From Gammaproteobacteria bacterium (GTDB lineage Bacteria > Pseudomonadota > Gammaproteobacteria > Pseudomonadales > Azotimanducaceae): a DNA stretch of 54,998 bases. The notes under the pieces are model-generated. The model was not told the DNA's origin. It saw only the letters and a program-made list of their open reading frames with translations, and did no database searches. Shown one piece after another: positions 11,706 through 21,052 of this stretch (its first letter is position 1; each line of letters starts with the position of its first letter). Made by a program: the position numbers and the translations under genes. The DNA is taken from contig PBRQ01000079.1 in NCBI GenBank assembly GCA_002725995.1, positions 1 to 54,998 of the forward strand. The letters are read 5' to 3'.

Positions 11706-12899
11706 ATGTCCAAAGAAAAATTTGAGCGGACTAAGCCGCATGTAAATGTTGGCACGATAGGTCATGTAGACCACGGTAAGACGACGCTGACTGCGGCGAT
11801 TACAAAGGTCTGCGCAGAAACCTATGGTGGAGGCGAGTTCCAGGCGTTTGATGCGATAGATAATGCACCGGAAGAACGCGAGCGTGGTATCACTATTGCC
11901 ACCTCCCACGTTGAGTATGACTCACCGACGCGGCACTATGCCCACGTTGACTGTCCGGGTCACGCTGACTACGTAAAGAATATGATTACGGGTGCGGCAC
12001 AGATGGATGGAGCTATCCTGGTTGTATCAGCAGCTGATGGCCCGATGCCCCAGACTCGAGAGCATATCCTGCTGTCCAAGCAGGTTGGTGTTCCTTATAT
12101 CATTGTCTACCTGAACAAGGCAGACATGGTTGATGATGAAGAATTGCTTGAACTGGTTGAAATGGAAGTACGTGAACTGCTTGACCAGTATGAATTTCCG
12201 GGAGATGACACGCCGATCGTAGTTGGTAGTGCTTTGAAGACCCTGGAAGGAGACACCTCTGAGATTGGTTCTTTATCGGTTCAAAAGCTGGTTGAGACGC
12301 TGGATTCGTACATACCGGAACCAGAGCGTGCTATAGACCAGCCATTTTTGATGCCGATTGAGGATGTATTTTCGATCTCAGGTCGTGGCACGGTTGTTAC
12401 GGGCCGTATAGCACGTGGTGTGATCAAGGTCGGCGAAGAGATAGAGATAGTTGGTATCAAGGATACTGAGAAGACGACCTGTACAGGTGTAGAGATGTTC
12501 CGCAAGCTTCTTGATGAGGGCCGTGCGGGCGAGAATGTTGGCGTACTGCTTCGTGGAACCAAGCGAGAGGAAGTGGAGCGCGGCCAGGTGCTGTCTGCAC
12601 CGGGAGCGATCACACCGCATACCAATTTTGAGGGTGAGGTGTATGTTCTTTCGAAGGATGAGGGCGGTCGTCATACCCCATTTTTCAAGGGTTATAAGCC
12701 ACAGTTTTTCTTTGAGACAACGGATGTGACAGGAAGCGTTGAGTTGCCGGAAGGCACCGAGATGGTAATGCCTGGTGACAATGTCTTGATGAAGGTAGAG
12801 TTGATAGCGCCGATCGCGATGGAAGAAGGTCAGCGATTTGCCATTCGAGAGGGTGGACGGACCGTGGGTGCTGGTGTCGTAACCAAAATCTCCGGGTAA
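11706..12899 (+). CDS. tuf: Translation elongation factor Tu, with unusual Glu at the Arg333 position
   Basis: EF-Tu carries aminoacyl-tRNA to the ribosome in a GTP-dependent manner. It has 397 residues, with GHVDHGKT at 19-26, DCPGH, and NKAD. An insertion of three residues relative to E. coli is present. Residue 337, equivalent to E. coli Arg333 in the FRTTDVTG motif of domain 3, is Glu (GAG at 12714-12716). Residue 236, the Glu of the domain 2 GRVERG motif, is Ala. Arg234 (E. coli Arg230) is kept. Further differences near by are KPG to APG and PHTKFE to PHTNFE. It is the only tuf copy in the window; gammaproteobacteria often have a second elsewhere. Confidence 0.97.
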   Translation: MSKEKFERTKPHVNVGTIGHVDHGKTTLTAAITKVCAETYGGGEFQAFDAIDNAPEERERGITIATSHVEYDSPTRHYAHVDCPGHADYVKNMITGAAQMDGAILVVSAADGPMPQTREHILLSKQVGVPYIIVYLNKADMVDDEELLELVEMEVRELLDQYEFPGDDTPIVVGSALKTLEGDTSEIGSLSVQKLVETLDSYIPEPERAIDQPFLMPIEDVFSISGRGTVVTGRIARGVIKVGEEIEIVGIKDTEKTTCTGVEMFRKLLDEGRAGENVGVLLRGTKREEVERGQVLSAPGAITPHTNFEGEVYVLSKDEGGRHTPFFKGYKPQFFFETTDVTGSVELPEGTEMVMPGDNVLMKVELIAPIAMEEGQRFAIREGGRTVGAGVVTKISG

Positions 12900-12949
12900 C
12901 AGTTTCCCACACAAATTTCTGCTGTAAGCCTGGTTTTGGAAGTATTAAG

Positions 12950-12978
12950 TGGCTTTTGGCGAAAAGGGCGGGTATGAT
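12950..12978 (+). promoter_or_regulatory. Possible upstream S10 promoter (P1)
   Basis: A TATGAT -10 box at 12973-12978 is followed by a strongly GC-rich discriminator (GCGCCCCCCC), the pattern of stringently controlled promoters. The -35 box 17 bases upstream is weak (TGGCTT at 12950-12955). The -10 box lies in the loop of a 5-bp GGGCG/CGCCC inverted repeat (12966-12984). It is 73 bases after the tuf stop and would give a leader of about 260 bases. Confidence 0.45.
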
Positions 12979-13045
12979 GCGCCCCCCCGAAGTGAGTAGC
13001 TCTGGTTAAATTGGGCTAAAAAGACGAATTTTGGGCAATGAGCGG

Positions 13046-13105
13046 CTGTTTTTCAGGCCTGCTTAGAGAGTAAAAAGGAGTCGAACGGCTTCCGTTGAAA
13101 AACAG
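13046..13105 (+). repeat. Inverted repeat in the tuf-rpsJ gap
   Basis: CTGTTTTTCA (13046-13055) and TGAAAAACAG (13096-13105) are perfect 10-base inverted arms 40 bases apart. Nested inside at 13084-13096 is a smaller hairpin, AACGG-CTT-CCGTT. No T-run follows. If transcription enters from tuf or from P1 this would be a large stem in the S10 leader RNA. The 344-base gap 12900-13243 otherwise holds only the two candidate promoters and the hairpins listed separately; no gene is visible in it. Confidence 0.5.
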
Positions 13106-13131
13106 GGTTTCGATTTGAAACCACGGGTAGC

Positions 13132-13160
13132 TTGGGATCAAGCAAGGGCATTTATAGAAT
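13132..13160 (+). promoter_or_regulatory. Sigma70-type promoter for the S10 operon (P2)
   Basis: TTGGGA at 13132-13137 and TAGAAT at 13155-13160 are 17 bases apart, with the discriminator GCGCCTTCCC. The predicted start near 13167 gives a leader of about 75 bases to the rpsJ start. This is the best promoter match between tuf and rpsJ. Confidence 0.7.
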
Positions 13161-13163
13161 GCG

Positions 13164-13238
13164 CCTTCCCTTTTCTTGGGGGAAGGTGAGTTTTTGCCTT
13201 ATTTTCAGTCATATACACATCAGCATCTCCGGGAGATG
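13164..13238 (+). promoter_or_regulatory. Structured rpsJ leader with ribosome-site hairpin
   Basis: Two stems are visible. CCTTCCC/GGGAAGG pairs across 13164-13186 around a 9-base loop. CATCTC-CGG-GAGATG at 13224-13238 contains the rpsJ ribosome-binding purines (GGGAG, 13231-13235) in its loop and 3' arm, ending five bases before the ATG. Folding of the second stem would hide the ribosome site. In E. coli the S10 leader is the target of L4 control of both transcription and translation; whether this shorter leader binds L4 is unknown. Confidence 0.5.
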
Positions 13239-13243
13239 GGTGA

Positions 13244-13555
13244 ATGCAAAACCACAGAATTAGAATTCGACTCAAGGCCTTTGACCATCGCCTCATCGAC
13301 ATCTCCACACAGGAAATAGTAAATACTGCCAAGAGGACAGGTGCTCAAGTGCGAGGTCCGATTCCCCTGCCGACCCGTAAGGAGAAATTTACGATATTGG
13401 TTTCACCGCACGTAGACAAAGATGCAAGGGATCAATACGAAATACGAACCCACAAGCGGTTGCTGGATATTGTTGGGCCCACTGAAAAAACGGTTGATGC
13501 CCTGACCAAACTGGATCTTGCGGCGGGCGTTGAAGTTCAGATTAATCTGGGTTGA
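13244..13555 (+). CDS. rpsJ: 30S ribosomal protein S10
   Basis: S10 is a 30S head protein and, as NusE, part of the transcription antitermination complex with NusB. Its 103 residues equal E. coli S10, with [13 protein letters not shown], the [10 protein letters not shown] loop and [10 protein letters not shown]. The ATG follows a GGGAG ribosome site that lies in a small hairpin. It is the first gene of the S10 group (rpsJ-rplC-rplD-rplW-rplB-rpsS-rplV-rpsC-rplP-rpmC-rpsQ). Confidence 0.98.
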   Translation: MQNHRIRIRLKAFDHRLIDISTQEIVNTAKRTGAQVRGPIPLPTRKEKFTILVSPHVDKDARDQYEIRTHKRLLDIVGPTEKTVDALTKLDLAAGVEVQINLG

Positions 13556-13575
13556 AGGCTGGCGGAGTTGAGAAA

Positions 13576-14214
13576 ATGACAATCGGAATTGTTGGAATTA
13601 AAAGAGGTATGACACGGGTCTTCACAGAAGAAGGTCTTTCTATACCGGTGACTGTGATCGAAGCTACACCCAACAGGGTAACTCAGGTCAAGACCCTTGA
13701 ATCTGATGGCTATAGCGCGATCCAAATTACACATGGGACAGTTAAACCCTCAAATGTTTCCAAACCCGTTGCCGGGCATTTCAGCAAAGCAAATGTAGAA
13801 GCAGGGCAATGCTTGGCCGAGCTTCGCTGCTCCGCGGATGAAGAGATTAGTGTTGGTGACAACTTAACAGTTGAGGCGTTCGAAGAAGGTCAGAAAGTTG
13901 ATGTATCCGGCCAATCAAAAGGCAAGGGGTTCGCCGGGGTGGTTAAGCGCTATAACTTTAAGATGCAGGACGCTACCCACGGAAACTCAATTTCCCACCG
14001 GGCACCCGGATCTATCGGGCAGTGTCAGACGCCTGGCCGAGTATACAAAGGGAAAAAGATGGCAGGACATATGGGCGCAGCAAAGGTCACTGTCCAGACA
14101 TTAGAAATAGTAAAGGTTGACCAGGAAAATCATCTGCTGTTGATTAAGGGCGCTGTACCTGGTGCCAAGGGTGGTGATGTGATCGTAAAACCAGCCGTCA
14201 AAGGCTCGAATTAA
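13576..14214 (+). CDS. rplC: 50S ribosomal protein L3
   Basis: L3 is an early-assembling 50S protein reaching to the peptidyl-transferase centre. Its 212 residues start [16 protein letters not shown]. The [14 protein letters not shown] segment keeps the Gln that PrmB methylates in E. coli (Gln150). An in-frame TTG 24 bases upstream, next to the rpsJ stop, is possible, but the ATG at 13576 aligns with the family and has GGCGGAG upstream. Confidence 0.97.
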   Translation: MTIGIVGIKRGMTRVFTEEGLSIPVTVIEATPNRVTQVKTLESDGYSAIQITHGTVKPSNVSKPVAGHFSKANVEAGQCLAELRCSADEEISVGDNLTVEAFEEGQKVDVSGQSKGKGFAGVVKRYNFKMQDATHGNSISHRAPGSIGQCQTPGRVYKGKKMAGHMGAAKVTVQTLEIVKVDQENHLLLIKGAVPGAKGGDVIVKPAVKGSN

Positions 14215-14228
14215 GCGGGAGTGAAATC

Positions 14229-14849
14229 TTGAATCTCAATATTTCAGAACCAGGGAAGGGGCTAACCGACAAAGCGGTTGATGTCTCTGAATCCACATTT
14301 GGTCGCCAGTTTAATGAAGCACTGGTGCATCAAGTCGTTGTTGCGTATTCGGCTGCTGGCCGTCAGGGCTCAAAGGCTCACAAGAGCCGTGCTGAGGTTA
14401 ATGGCGGCGGGCGCAAGCCTTTTCGTCAGAAGGGAACGGGCCGTGCTAGAGCAGGTACTATTCGCAGCCCAATTTGGCGTGGTGGTGGTGTAACGTTCGC
14501 GGCAAAACCAAGAGACTATTCTCAGAAAGTAAATAAGAAAATGCTCCGTGGTGCGATGCGGTCAATATTGTCTGAATTGATTCGGCAGGACCGAATGATT
14601 GTTGCTGAGGATTTCTCAGTTGACTCACCAAAGACCAAGCAGGTTCAGAGCAGGCTGAAAGAGCTGAATCTAGAGAATGTGCTGGTCGTCGTCGAGGAAG
14701 TTGATAGCAATCTGTATCTGGGAGCGCGCAATATCCGGGGCGTAGACGTAATTGATGTCCAGGGTGTTAATCCAGTCAACCTGATTGGGTATGAGAAGGT
14801 GCTCTTCACCGTTGGCGCCCTAAGGAAGGCAGAGGAGATGCTCGGATGA
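14229..14849 (+). CDS. rplD: 50S ribosomal protein L4
   Basis: L4 lines the exit tunnel through its extended loop and is the autorepressor of the S10 operon in E. coli. It has 206 residues (E. coli 201). The loop [17 protein letters not shown] is intact, with no change at the macrolide-contact Lys/Gly positions that I can recognise. The start is TTG with GGGAG eight bases upstream; no better in-frame start exists. Its stop overlaps the rplW start by four bases. Confidence 0.97.
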   Translation: MNLNISEPGKGLTDKAVDVSESTFGRQFNEALVHQVVVAYSAAGRQGSKAHKSRAEVNGGGRKPFRQKGTGRARAGTIRSPIWRGGGVTFAAKPRDYSQKVNKKMLRGAMRSILSELIRQDRMIVAEDFSVDSPKTKQVQSRLKELNLENVLVVVEEVDSNLYLGARNIRGVDVIDVQGVNPVNLIGYEKVLFTVGALRKAEEMLG

Positions 14850-15145
14850 ACCAGGAGCGATTGTACAAGGTATTGCTTGGTGCCCACATTTCCGAGAAAG
14901 CAACTGTTATTGCCGATGAGGCTAATCAGTTTGCATTTAGAGTTGCCAGAGATGCCACGCGGCCAGAAATTAAAGAAGCGGTGGAAAAGATATACAACGT
15001 ATCCGTCAGAAATGTCACCGTATTGAATGTAAAGGGAAAGGTGAAAAGGAATATGCGCGGCATGAGTAAGAAGCCGAGCTGGAAAAAGGCTTATGTTCGT
15101 CTGCACGATGGACATGATATTGATTTTTCATCCACAACTAGCTAG
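14846..15145 (+). CDS. rplW: 50S ribosomal protein L23
   Basis: L23 lies at the tunnel exit and is the docking site for trigger factor and SRP. Its 99 residues are of family length (E. coli 100), starting [20 protein letters not shown], with [15 protein letters not shown]. It overlaps rplD by ATGA, which implies translational coupling. Confidence 0.97.
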   Translation: MNQERLYKVLLGAHISEKATVIADEANQFAFRVARDATRPEIKEAVEKIYNVSVRNVTVLNVKGKVKRNMRGMSKKPSWKKAYVRLHDGHDIDFSSTTS

Positions 15146-15189
15146 CTGCCAAGTAGCTTACGAATAGAATATAGGCGCGAGATTAGAAA

Positions 15190-16020
15190 ATGCCAGTCGT
15201 AAAAGCCAAGCCAACATCAGCAGGACGTCGATTCGTTGTTCAGGTTACTAATCCTGATCTACACCGGGGAGAACCGTACAAGCCGCTATTGGAGACAAAG
15301 GCCAAGACCGGTGGCCGCAACAATAATGGCCGAATTACGACCCGGCATATTGGTGGTGGTCATAAACAGAAGTATCGGATAGTAGATTTTAAGAGAAATA
15401 AAGACGGCATTAAGGCGCAAGTAGAAAGAATTGAGTACGACCCTAACAGAACCGCAAATATAGCCCTCCTCAAATACGCCGATGGCGAAAGACGATACAT
15501 AATAGCTCCTCGAAACCTTGCTCAAGGCGATGAACTCGAATCAGGTGATAACGCTCCCATAAAGACGGGTAACTGCCTGTCTATGCGCAACATTCCTATG
15601 GGAAGTGTCATCCACTGCATAGAGTTGAAAGGCGGTAAGGGTGCGCAGATGGCCAGGAGTGCAGGAACTTCAGCACAATTGATTGCCAAAGAGGGAAGGT
15701 ACGTCACATTGCGTCTGCGTTCAGGAGAAATGAGGAAAGTCCTGGCAGAGTGCCGTGCAACGCTCGGTGAGGTAAGTAACCCAGAGCATAACTTGAGGTC
15801 GCTTGGTAAGGCTGGTGCTAAAAGATGGAGAGGAGTAAGACCGACGGTTCGAGGTGTTGTTATGAACCCCGTTGATCACCCGCACGGTGGTGGTGAAGGA
15901 AAAACTTCCGGCGGTCGTCATCCAGTTTCTCCATGGGGCGTTCCAACCAAAGGATATAAAACCCGTAAGAACAAAAGAACGAACGACATGATCATTCGCC
16001 GCCGTCGTTCAAGCCGATAG
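15190..16020 (+). CDS. rplB: 50S ribosomal protein L2
   Basis: L2 is a large rRNA-binding protein needed for subunit association and peptidyl transfer. It has 276 residues (E. coli 273). The C-terminal [14 protein letters not shown] motif carries the conserved His near the peptidyl-transferase region. The SH3-like and OB-like parts ([19 protein letters not shown]) are intact. The ATG is well placed 44 bases after rplW. Confidence 0.98.
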   Translation: MPVVKAKPTSAGRRFVVQVTNPDLHRGEPYKPLLETKAKTGGRNNNGRITTRHIGGGHKQKYRIVDFKRNKDGIKAQVERIEYDPNRTANIALLKYADGERRYIIAPRNLAQGDELESGDNAPIKTGNCLSMRNIPMGSVIHCIELKGGKGAQMARSAGTSAQLIAKEGRYVTLRLRSGEMRKVLAECRATLGEVSNPEHNLRSLGKAGAKRWRGVRPTVRGVVMNPVDHPHGGGEGKTSGGRHPVSPWGVPTKGYKTRKNKRTNDMIIRRRRSSR

Positions 16021-16030
16021 GAGATTAAGA

Positions 16031-16306
16031 GTGCCACGTAGTCTTAAAAAAGGTCCATTTGTTGATCTGCATCTTGTGAAGAAGGTCAGGCAGGCAGTAG
16101 AAAGTAATGACAAGCGACCCATTAAAACATGGTCGCGTCGTTCCTTGATAACGCCAGATTTTGTTGGCTTGACGTTGCAGATCCATAACGGTCGGCAGCA
16201 TGTCCCAGTTTTCGTTAATGAAGATATGGTTGGGCACAAGGTAGGAGAGTTTGCGGTAACCAGAACTTTTCGTGGTCATTCGGCGGATCGAAAAGTTAGG
16301 ACCTAG
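16031..16306 (+). CDS. rpsS: 30S ribosomal protein S19
   Basis: S19 forms a complex with S13 in the 30S head and contacts the A-site tRNA region. Its 91 residues match E. coli S19 length (92), with [14 protein letters not shown] at the start and [16 protein letters not shown] near the end. The start codon is GTG, ten bases after the rplB stop, with GGAG overlapping that stop. Confidence 0.97.
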   Translation: MPRSLKKGPFVDLHLVKKVRQAVESNDKRPIKTWSRRSLITPDFVGLTLQIHNGRQHVPVFVNEDMVGHKVGEFAVTRTFRGHSADRKVRT

Positions 16307-16376
16307 TTGGTTCATGAAGGAACTAACCCGCTTGATATTTAGAGTCTCGACAAGGCCTGGCCAAAGAGGATAAAAA

Positions 16377-16706
16377 ATGGAAGTCTCTGCTAGATTAAAA
16401 GGAGCAAAAATGTCTGCCCAGAAGGCCAGACTGGTCGCGGATCAGATCCGAGGCAAGCAGGTGGGTGATGCTCTAAACATACTGCATTTCAGTACCAAGA
16501 AGGGTGCACACCTGGTTCGTAAGCTACTGGAATCAGCGATAGCAAATGCAGAGCACAACGAAGGTGCTGACATTGATGAGTTGTCTGTGTCGCGCATACT
16601 TGTAGACGAGGGGATGGTCATGAAGAGAATTCGCCCCAGGGCGAAAGGCCGTGCAGACCGAATCCTCAAACGAAGTTGTCACATAACTCTTGCGGTAGCA
16701 GATTAA
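16377..16706 (+). CDS. rplV: 50S ribosomal protein L22
   Basis: L22 binds all 23S rRNA domains and its beta-hairpin lines the exit tunnel with L4. It has 109 residues (E. coli 110), starting [26 protein letters not shown], with the hairpin segment [22 protein letters not shown]. The gap to rpsS is 70 bases, the longest inside the first half of the S10 group. Confidence 0.97.
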   Translation: MEVSARLKGAKMSAQKARLVADQIRGKQVGDALNILHFSTKKGAHLVRKLLESAIANAEHNEGADIDELSVSRILVDEGMVMKRIRPRAKGRADRILKRSCHITLAVAD

Positions 16707-16745
16707 GCAGCCCAAGAGGGTTGATCCAAATAACAGGAGATCAAT

Positions 16746-17426
16746 ATGGGTCAGAAGGTACATCCTACGGGAATGCGACTAGGCATTGTCAAGGACCATA
16801 CATCAATCTGGTACGCCAGTGGTCCTGCTTATGCAGAAAAGCTTCATGTGGACTTAGAAGTCAGGGATTACATTCAGGAAAGACTTTCTCAGGCCTCTGT
16901 AAGTCGCATTGAGATCCAGCGACCCGCTCAGACAGCGAGGATCACTATACACACAGCTCGCCCCGGGATCGTTATTGGGAAAAAGGGTGAAGATGTTGAA
17001 AGGCTTCGCCAGAAATTATCAAAGATGATGGGTGTGCCGGTGCACATCAACATAGAAGAGGTGCGTAAGCCGGAGTTAGATGCTTACCTGGTAGCCCAAA
17101 ATGTCGCTCTTCAACTAGAGCGAAGAGTGCAGTTTAGAAGGGCCATGAAACGAGTTATGCAGAATGCGACCAGGCTAGGCGCAGAGGGAATAAAAGTGAG
17201 GGTCGCTGGCCGACTCGGTGGTGCAGAGATAGCGCGATCAGAAACGTACCATGAAGGGAGGGTTCCCTTGCATACACTCCGCGCTGATATTGATTATGCG
17301 ACGGCCGAAGCCATGACTACATACGGAATACTTGGTGTGAAAGTCTGGATCTTCAAGGGTGAAATCCTGGGGCAGCGAGAAGAAAGCTCGCAGCAGCAGG
17401 GTGCCAATGTTCAAAGTTTTGGATAA
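16746..17426 (+). CDS. rpsC: 30S ribosomal protein S3
   Basis: S3 forms part of the mRNA entry channel and its helicase activity. It has 226 residues (E. coli 233). The KH domain signature is [15 protein letters not shown], and the C-terminal domain has [30 protein letters not shown]. The ATG follows AACAGGAGATCAAT, a strong ribosome site. Confidence 0.98.
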   Translation: MGQKVHPTGMRLGIVKDHTSIWYASGPAYAEKLHVDLEVRDYIQERLSQASVSRIEIQRPAQTARITIHTARPGIVIGKKGEDVERLRQKLSKMMGVPVHINIEEVRKPELDAYLVAQNVALQLERRVQFRRAMKRVMQNATRLGAEGIKVRVAGRLGGAEIARSETYHEGRVPLHTLRADIDYATAEAMTTYGILGVKVWIFKGEILGQREESSQQQGANVQSFG

Positions 17427-17431
17427 AAGAA

Positions 17432-17845
17432 ATGTTACAACCGAAACGTACAAAATTTAGGAAACAGCAGAAGGGCAGAAATCGGGGTCTGGCACACCGC
17501 GGCAGTTCTGTGAGTTTTGGAGAATACGGGCTGAAGGCAACCAGTCGAGGTCGACTAACCGCGAGACAAATTGAAGCGGCTCGTCGAGCTATGACAAGGC
17601 GCGTAAGACGTGGTGGCCAGATATGGATCCGAGTATTCCCAGACAAACCCATAACCCAGAAGCCGCTTGAAGTAAGACAGGGCAAGGGTAAAGGAAATGT
17701 AGAGTATTGGGTTGCTCAGATAAAGCCTGGGAAGGTGCTCTATGAAATGGAAGGTGTACCTGAGGAAGAAGCCAGGGATGCGTTTCGACTTGCAGCGGCA
17801 AAGCTTCCTTTCGCAACCACGTTCGTCAGAAGGGTCGCAATGTAG
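17432..17845 (+). CDS. rplP: 50S ribosomal protein L16
   Basis: L16 organises the A-site tRNA binding region of the 50S subunit. Its 137 residues start [20 protein letters not shown]. The segment [26 protein letters not shown] includes the Arg (E. coli Arg81) that is hydroxylated in some gammaproteobacteria. It begins five bases after the rpsC stop. Confidence 0.98.
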   Translation: MLQPKRTKFRKQQKGRNRGLAHRGSSVSFGEYGLKATSRGRLTARQIEAARRAMTRRVRRGGQIWIRVFPDKPITQKPLEVRQGKGKGNVEYWVAQIKPGKVLYEMEGVPEEEARDAFRLAAAKLPFATTFVRRVAM

Positions 17846-17891
17846 CGGTAGCTGATAGAGCGTTTTAAGGCTCTTAGTGAGATTGAATGAA

Positions 17892-18116
17892 ATGAAAGCA
17901 TCTGAATTACGAGAAAAGTCTGTAGATGAACTGCAGCAGGATTTAACGGCATTGATGAAGGACCAATTTGACTATCGTATGCAAAAGTCGACTGGCCAGC
18001 TGAATCAAACTCACTTGGTAAAAGAAGCCGCCAAGGATATCGCACGCGTTAAGACTGTCCTTCGTCAAAAAGCGGCAGACGGTAAACAGGAATCAGTAAA
18101 GCAACTGGAAGAATAG
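17892..18116 (+). CDS. rpmC: 50S ribosomal protein L29
   Basis: L29 is a small alpha-helical protein near the tunnel exit beside L23. The sequence [18 protein letters not shown] is typical. At 74 residues it is about ten longer than the E. coli protein (63) because of a C-terminal tail ([13 protein letters not shown]). A GTG 15 bases upstream is in frame, but the ATG at 17892 gives the family N-terminus and has GTGAGA nine bases before it. Confidence 0.95.
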   Translation: MKASELREKSVDELQQDLTALMKDQFDYRMQKSTGQLNQTHLVKEAAKDIARVKTVLRQKAADGKQESVKQLEE

Positions 18117-18125
18117 GGCAGGGCA

Positions 18126-18392
18126 ATGGGTAAAGAAGCGGGTCAGGCGAGGTTAGCGAGTGGTACGGTAGTTAGTACCAAGATGGACAAAACGATCACA
18201 GTCTCGGTGGAAAGAGTAATTAAGCACCCTCTGTATGGAAAGTACATCAAGCGCTCCAAGAAGATTCATGCACATGATCCAGAGAACCAGTGCCAGGAAG
18301 GGGATAAGGTAACGATCGAAGAAACCCGCCCAATATCTAAGACCAAGGCTTGGAAATTGAGCTCAATTGATCGGAAATCAGTAATCGTATAA
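18126..18392 (+). CDS. rpsQ: 30S ribosomal protein S17
   Basis: S17 is a primary 16S rRNA binding protein with an OB fold. It has 88 residues (E. coli 84), with [18 protein letters not shown] and the conserved [19 protein letters not shown] loop. It starts nine bases after rpmC and is the last gene of the S10 group. Confidence 0.97.
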   Translation: MGKEAGQARLASGTVVSTKMDKTITVSVERVIKHPLYGKYIKRSKKIHAHDPENQCQEGDKVTIEETRPISKTKAWKLSSIDRKSVIV

Positions 18393-18435
18393 GCAGGATA
18401 AGGGGTTTTCCCCTGGAATTGATGGAGTTAACGGC

Positions 18436-18804
18436 ATGATACAGGCGCAAACGTACTTAGATATAGCTGACAACAGCGGTGCCCGTCGTGTCATGTGTAT
18501 TAAGGTTTTGGGTGGCTCGAAGCGTCGCTACGCAAACGTGGGTGATGTTATTAAGGTAACTGTGAAAGAGGCTATTCCTCGCGGCAGAGTACGGAAAGGT
18601 CAGGTTTTGGATGCTGTTGTGGTCAGAACCAAAAAAGGGGTTCGTAGACCGGATGGCTCTGTCATCAGATTTGATGGGAATGCGGCAGTTCTGCTGAATG
18701 CGCAGAAACAGCCGATAGGAACTCGAATATTTGGACCGGTTACCAGGGAGCTTCGCACAGATAATTTCATGCGCATCATCTCTCTTGCGCCGGAAGTTTT
18801 ATAG
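18436..18804 (+). CDS. rplN: 50S ribosomal protein L14
   Basis: L14 lies on the 50S interface and is the target of the silencing factor RsfS, whose gene is also in this window (38299). Its 122 residues have [33 protein letters not shown]. It is the first gene of the spc group; the 43-base gap from rpsQ shows no clear promoter, so S10 and spc may be one transcript. Confidence 0.98.
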   Translation: MIQAQTYLDIADNSGARRVMCIKVLGGSKRRYANVGDVIKVTVKEAIPRGRVRKGQVLDAVVVRTKKGVRRPDGSVIRFDGNAAVLLNAQKQPIGTRIFGPVTRELRTDNFMRIISLAPEVL

Positions 18805-18817
18805 GGTTGGGTTAGAC

Positions 18818-19135
18818 ATGCAGAAGATCAGGAAAGATGACGAAATTATTGTCATCGCAGGTAGAGACAAGGGTAAAACGGGAACTGTAACTCGTATTCG
18901 TGATGATGGTCGGGTTTTTGTGTCCGGCGTTAATATGATCAAACGACATACAAAAGGTAATCCGCAGATGAACCAACCGGGCGGGATTATTGAAAAAGAG
19001 GCGCCCATACAGGCATCGAATGTGGCGATCTATAATAGAAGTGCCGACAAGGCAGACAAGGTAGGAATCAAAATACTGGAAGATGGCTCCAAAGTACGTA
19101 TTTACAAATCTTCCGGGGAACAGATTGACGGTTAA
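18818..19135 (+). CDS. rplX: 50S ribosomal protein L24
   Basis: L24 is an assembly initiator of the 50S subunit. Its 105 residues contain a KOW motif ([18 protein letters not shown]), then [26 protein letters not shown]. The ATG at 18818 is chosen because earlier in-frame starts lie inside rplN and lack family similarity. Confidence 0.97.
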   Translation: MQKIRKDDEIIVIAGRDKGKTGTVTRIRDDGRVFVSGVNMIKRHTKGNPQMNQPGGIIEKEAPIQASNVAIYNRSADKADKVGIKILEDGSKVRIYKSSGEQIDG

Positions 19136-19140
19136 ACGAT

Positions 19141-19686
19141 ATGGCTGATTTGAGAAAAGTATACGAAGAAGAGATCAAACCAAAGCTGAAAGAAGAGCTT
19201 GGCATGACTAACATAATGGAAGTGCCGCGCATTACCAAAATCACACTCAATATGGGTGTTGGTGAAGCGATTGGTGACCGCAAGCAACTGGATGCTGCGG
19301 TATCGAATATGGAAGCAATTGCGGGCCAGAAAGTTGTGACTAACGATGCGCGTAAGTCTATCGCTGGCTTCAAGGTTCGTGAAGGTTTTCCCGTTGGTTG
19401 TAAGGTCACACTTCGCAGGGAACGGATGTACGAATTCCTCGATCGGCTGATCAATATTGCAATTCCGCGGCAACGTGACTTCAGAGGTGTTAGCCCTAAA
19501 TCATTCGATGGTCGTGGAAATTTTGCCATGGGATTTACTGAGCAAATAGTTTTCCCCGAAATTGACTATGACAAAATAGACAAAATTAGAGGTCTCGATG
19601 TTGGTATCGTTACTTCCGCCAAGTCGGACGATGAGGGTCGAGCGCTGCTTCGAGCTTTCAATTTTCCGCTTAGAGAAATGCATTAG
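19141..19686 (+). CDS. rplE: 50S ribosomal protein L5
   Basis: L5 binds 5S rRNA and contacts the P-site tRNA. It has 181 residues (E. coli 179), with [11 protein letters not shown], the [25 protein letters not shown] region and [22 protein letters not shown]. It starts five bases after rplX, so there is little room for the E. coli-type S8 operator that lies at this junction; any such structure would have to use coding sequence. Confidence 0.98.
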   Translation: MADLRKVYEEEIKPKLKEELGMTNIMEVPRITKITLNMGVGEAIGDRKQLDAAVSNMEAIAGQKVVTNDARKSIAGFKVREGFPVGCKVTLRRERMYEFLDRLINIAIPRQRDFRGVSPKSFDGRGNFAMGFTEQIVFPEIDYDKIDKIRGLDVGIVTSAKSDDEGRALLRAFNFPLREMH

Positions 19687-19716
19687 GTTGAAAAGATCAC
19701 GAGAGTAGAGAAATTT

Positions 19717-20022
19717 ATGGCTAAAGTATCAATGATTAATCGCGAGCTGAAGCGACAGAAAACCGAAAAAAAGTATGCGGCAAAAAGACTGGCGTTGAAG
19801 GCGATCATATCAAACTCTGAGTCATCGGATAATGATCGATGGGACGCACAGCTAAAGCTGCAAAAACTGCCAAGAAATGCCAGCCCCTGCAGACAGGTAA
19901 GGCGTTGCAGTCTGACAGGCAGGCCACATGCGGTATATAGACGCTTCGGCCTGGCTCGAAACAAGTTGAGGGAAGCCGCCATGCGAGGCGATATTCCTGG
20001 TTTGGTTAAATCAAGTTGGTAA
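19717..20022 (+). CDS. rpsN: 30S ribosomal protein S14, zinc-independent type
   Basis: S14 is a late-assembling 30S head protein. At 101 residues it is the long form without the CxxC...CxxC zinc ribbon, although two Cys (CRQVRRC) remain near the family motif [24 protein letters not shown]. The ATG has GAGAG upstream. It follows rplE as usual. Confidence 0.97.
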   Translation: MAKVSMINRELKRQKTEKKYAAKRLALKAIISNSESSDNDRWDAQLKLQKLPRNASPCRQVRRCSLTGRPHAVYRRFGLARNKLREAAMRGDIPGLVKSSW

Positions 20023-20055
20023 CTTCCAACTGGTAAAGATGGAGTTTAAGAATAA

Positions 20056-20454
20056 ATGACTATGCAAGATCCTTTAGCCGACCTGTTGACGCGGATTAGA
20101 AACGCGCAGCAAGCCAAGATTACTGATATTGAAATGCCTTGTTCAACGACAAAAGCCTCCGTCGCTAAAGTGTTGAAGGAAGAAGGCTATATCGCTGACT
20201 ACAGTGTCAGTGAAGCTGAAAAAGGAAAGCGTTTGCTGAATATTTCGCTACGCTATTTCGAAGGTAAAGCAGTCATAGAAGAGATTAAGAGAATCAGTAG
20301 TCCGGGTTTACGTCGGTATCGAAGTAAAGACGATATTCCTGTGATCAGAGGGGGGCTTGGAATAATTATCCTGTCCACCAATAAGGGCGTCATGACCGAT
20401 CGAGCAGCCAGAGCTGCTGGTGTTGGTGGTGAGTTACTTTGTTCGGTCTTCTAG
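20056..20454 (+). CDS. rpsH: 30S ribosomal protein S8
   Basis: S8 is a primary 16S rRNA binder and, in E. coli, the translational repressor of the spc operon. It has 132 residues. The start [18 protein letters not shown] corresponds to E. coli MSMQDP, which favours the first of two nearby ATG codons. The C-terminus has the IVILSTNKG-like [27 protein letters not shown]. Confidence 0.97.
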   Translation: MTMQDPLADLLTRIRNAQQAKITDIEMPCSTTKASVAKVLKEEGYIADYSVSEAEKGKRLLNISLRYFEGKAVIEEIKRISSPGLRRYRSKDDIPVIRGGLGIIILSTNKGVMTDRAARAAGVGGELLCSVF

Positions 20455-20483
20455 TTGGACCAGGTAATTAAAGGCAGATAAGT

Positions 20484-21017
20484 ATGTCGCGAATAGCAAA
20501 CAATCCTGTGGGAATTCCTGAAAAAGTGGAAGTAACCCTTAGTGGAAAAGAGCTGAGCGTGAAAGGTACAAAAGGTCAGTTAACACTCGCTTTTCATGAA
20601 TGGGTCGAAGTATCTCAGGATGAAAATGAAATTAAGGTTAAGGCGACCCAATCCGGCAAAAAGGCAAATGCACTAGCTGGAACCTATCGCTCCATAATTG
20701 ACAATATGGTCACTGGCGTAGACAAGGGATTTGAAAAGGGTTTGGAATTACAAGGTGTTGGTTATAGGGCTCAAATGAAGGGCAACTCACTCAGTTTGAC
20801 ACTTGGTTTTTCTCATCTGGTTGAATATGCAGTGCCGAAAGGTGTGCAGATTGAAACGCCATCACAGACTCAGATAATCGTCAAGGGAGCCAACAGGCAG
20901 CAGGTTGGCCAAGTGGCAGCTGAGATCAGGGCGTTTAGGCCCCCGGAACCTTACAAGGGGAAGGGTGTTCGTTATGCCAATGAGAATGTAAAACGTAAGG
21001 AAGCGAAGAAGAAGTAG
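20484..21017 (+). CDS. rplF: 50S ribosomal protein L6
   Basis: L6 lies near the GTPase-associated centre. Its 177 residues equal E. coli L6, with MSRIANNPVGIPEKVEV, ALAGTYRSIIDNMVTGV, GVGYRAQMKGNSLSLTLGFSH and the C-terminal RPPEPYKGKGVRYANE. The ATG follows AAAGGCAGATAAG. Confidence 0.98.
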   Translation: MSRIANNPVGIPEKVEVTLSGKELSVKGTKGQLTLAFHEWVEVSQDENEIKVKATQSGKKANALAGTYRSIIDNMVTGVDKGFEKGLELQGVGYRAQMKGNSLSLTLGFSHLVEYAVPKGVQIETPSQTQIIVKGANRQQVGQVAAEIRAFRPPEPYKGKGVRYANENVKRKEAKKK

Positions 21018-21034
21018 CGTTCGAATCAGACGAG

Positions 21035-21052
21035 ATGAGTAAGAAAAAATGA
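21035..21052 (+). other. Five-codon mini-cistron made by duplication of the rplR start
   Basis: The 14-base string ATGAGTAAGAAAAA at 21035 is repeated, with one change, at 21049, the real rplR start. The first copy reads Met-Ser-Lys-Lys-Lys-stop, and its TGA overlaps the rplR ATG (ATGA at 21049-21052). It may couple rplR translation to a leader peptide or may simply be a recent tandem duplication. Confidence 0.5.
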
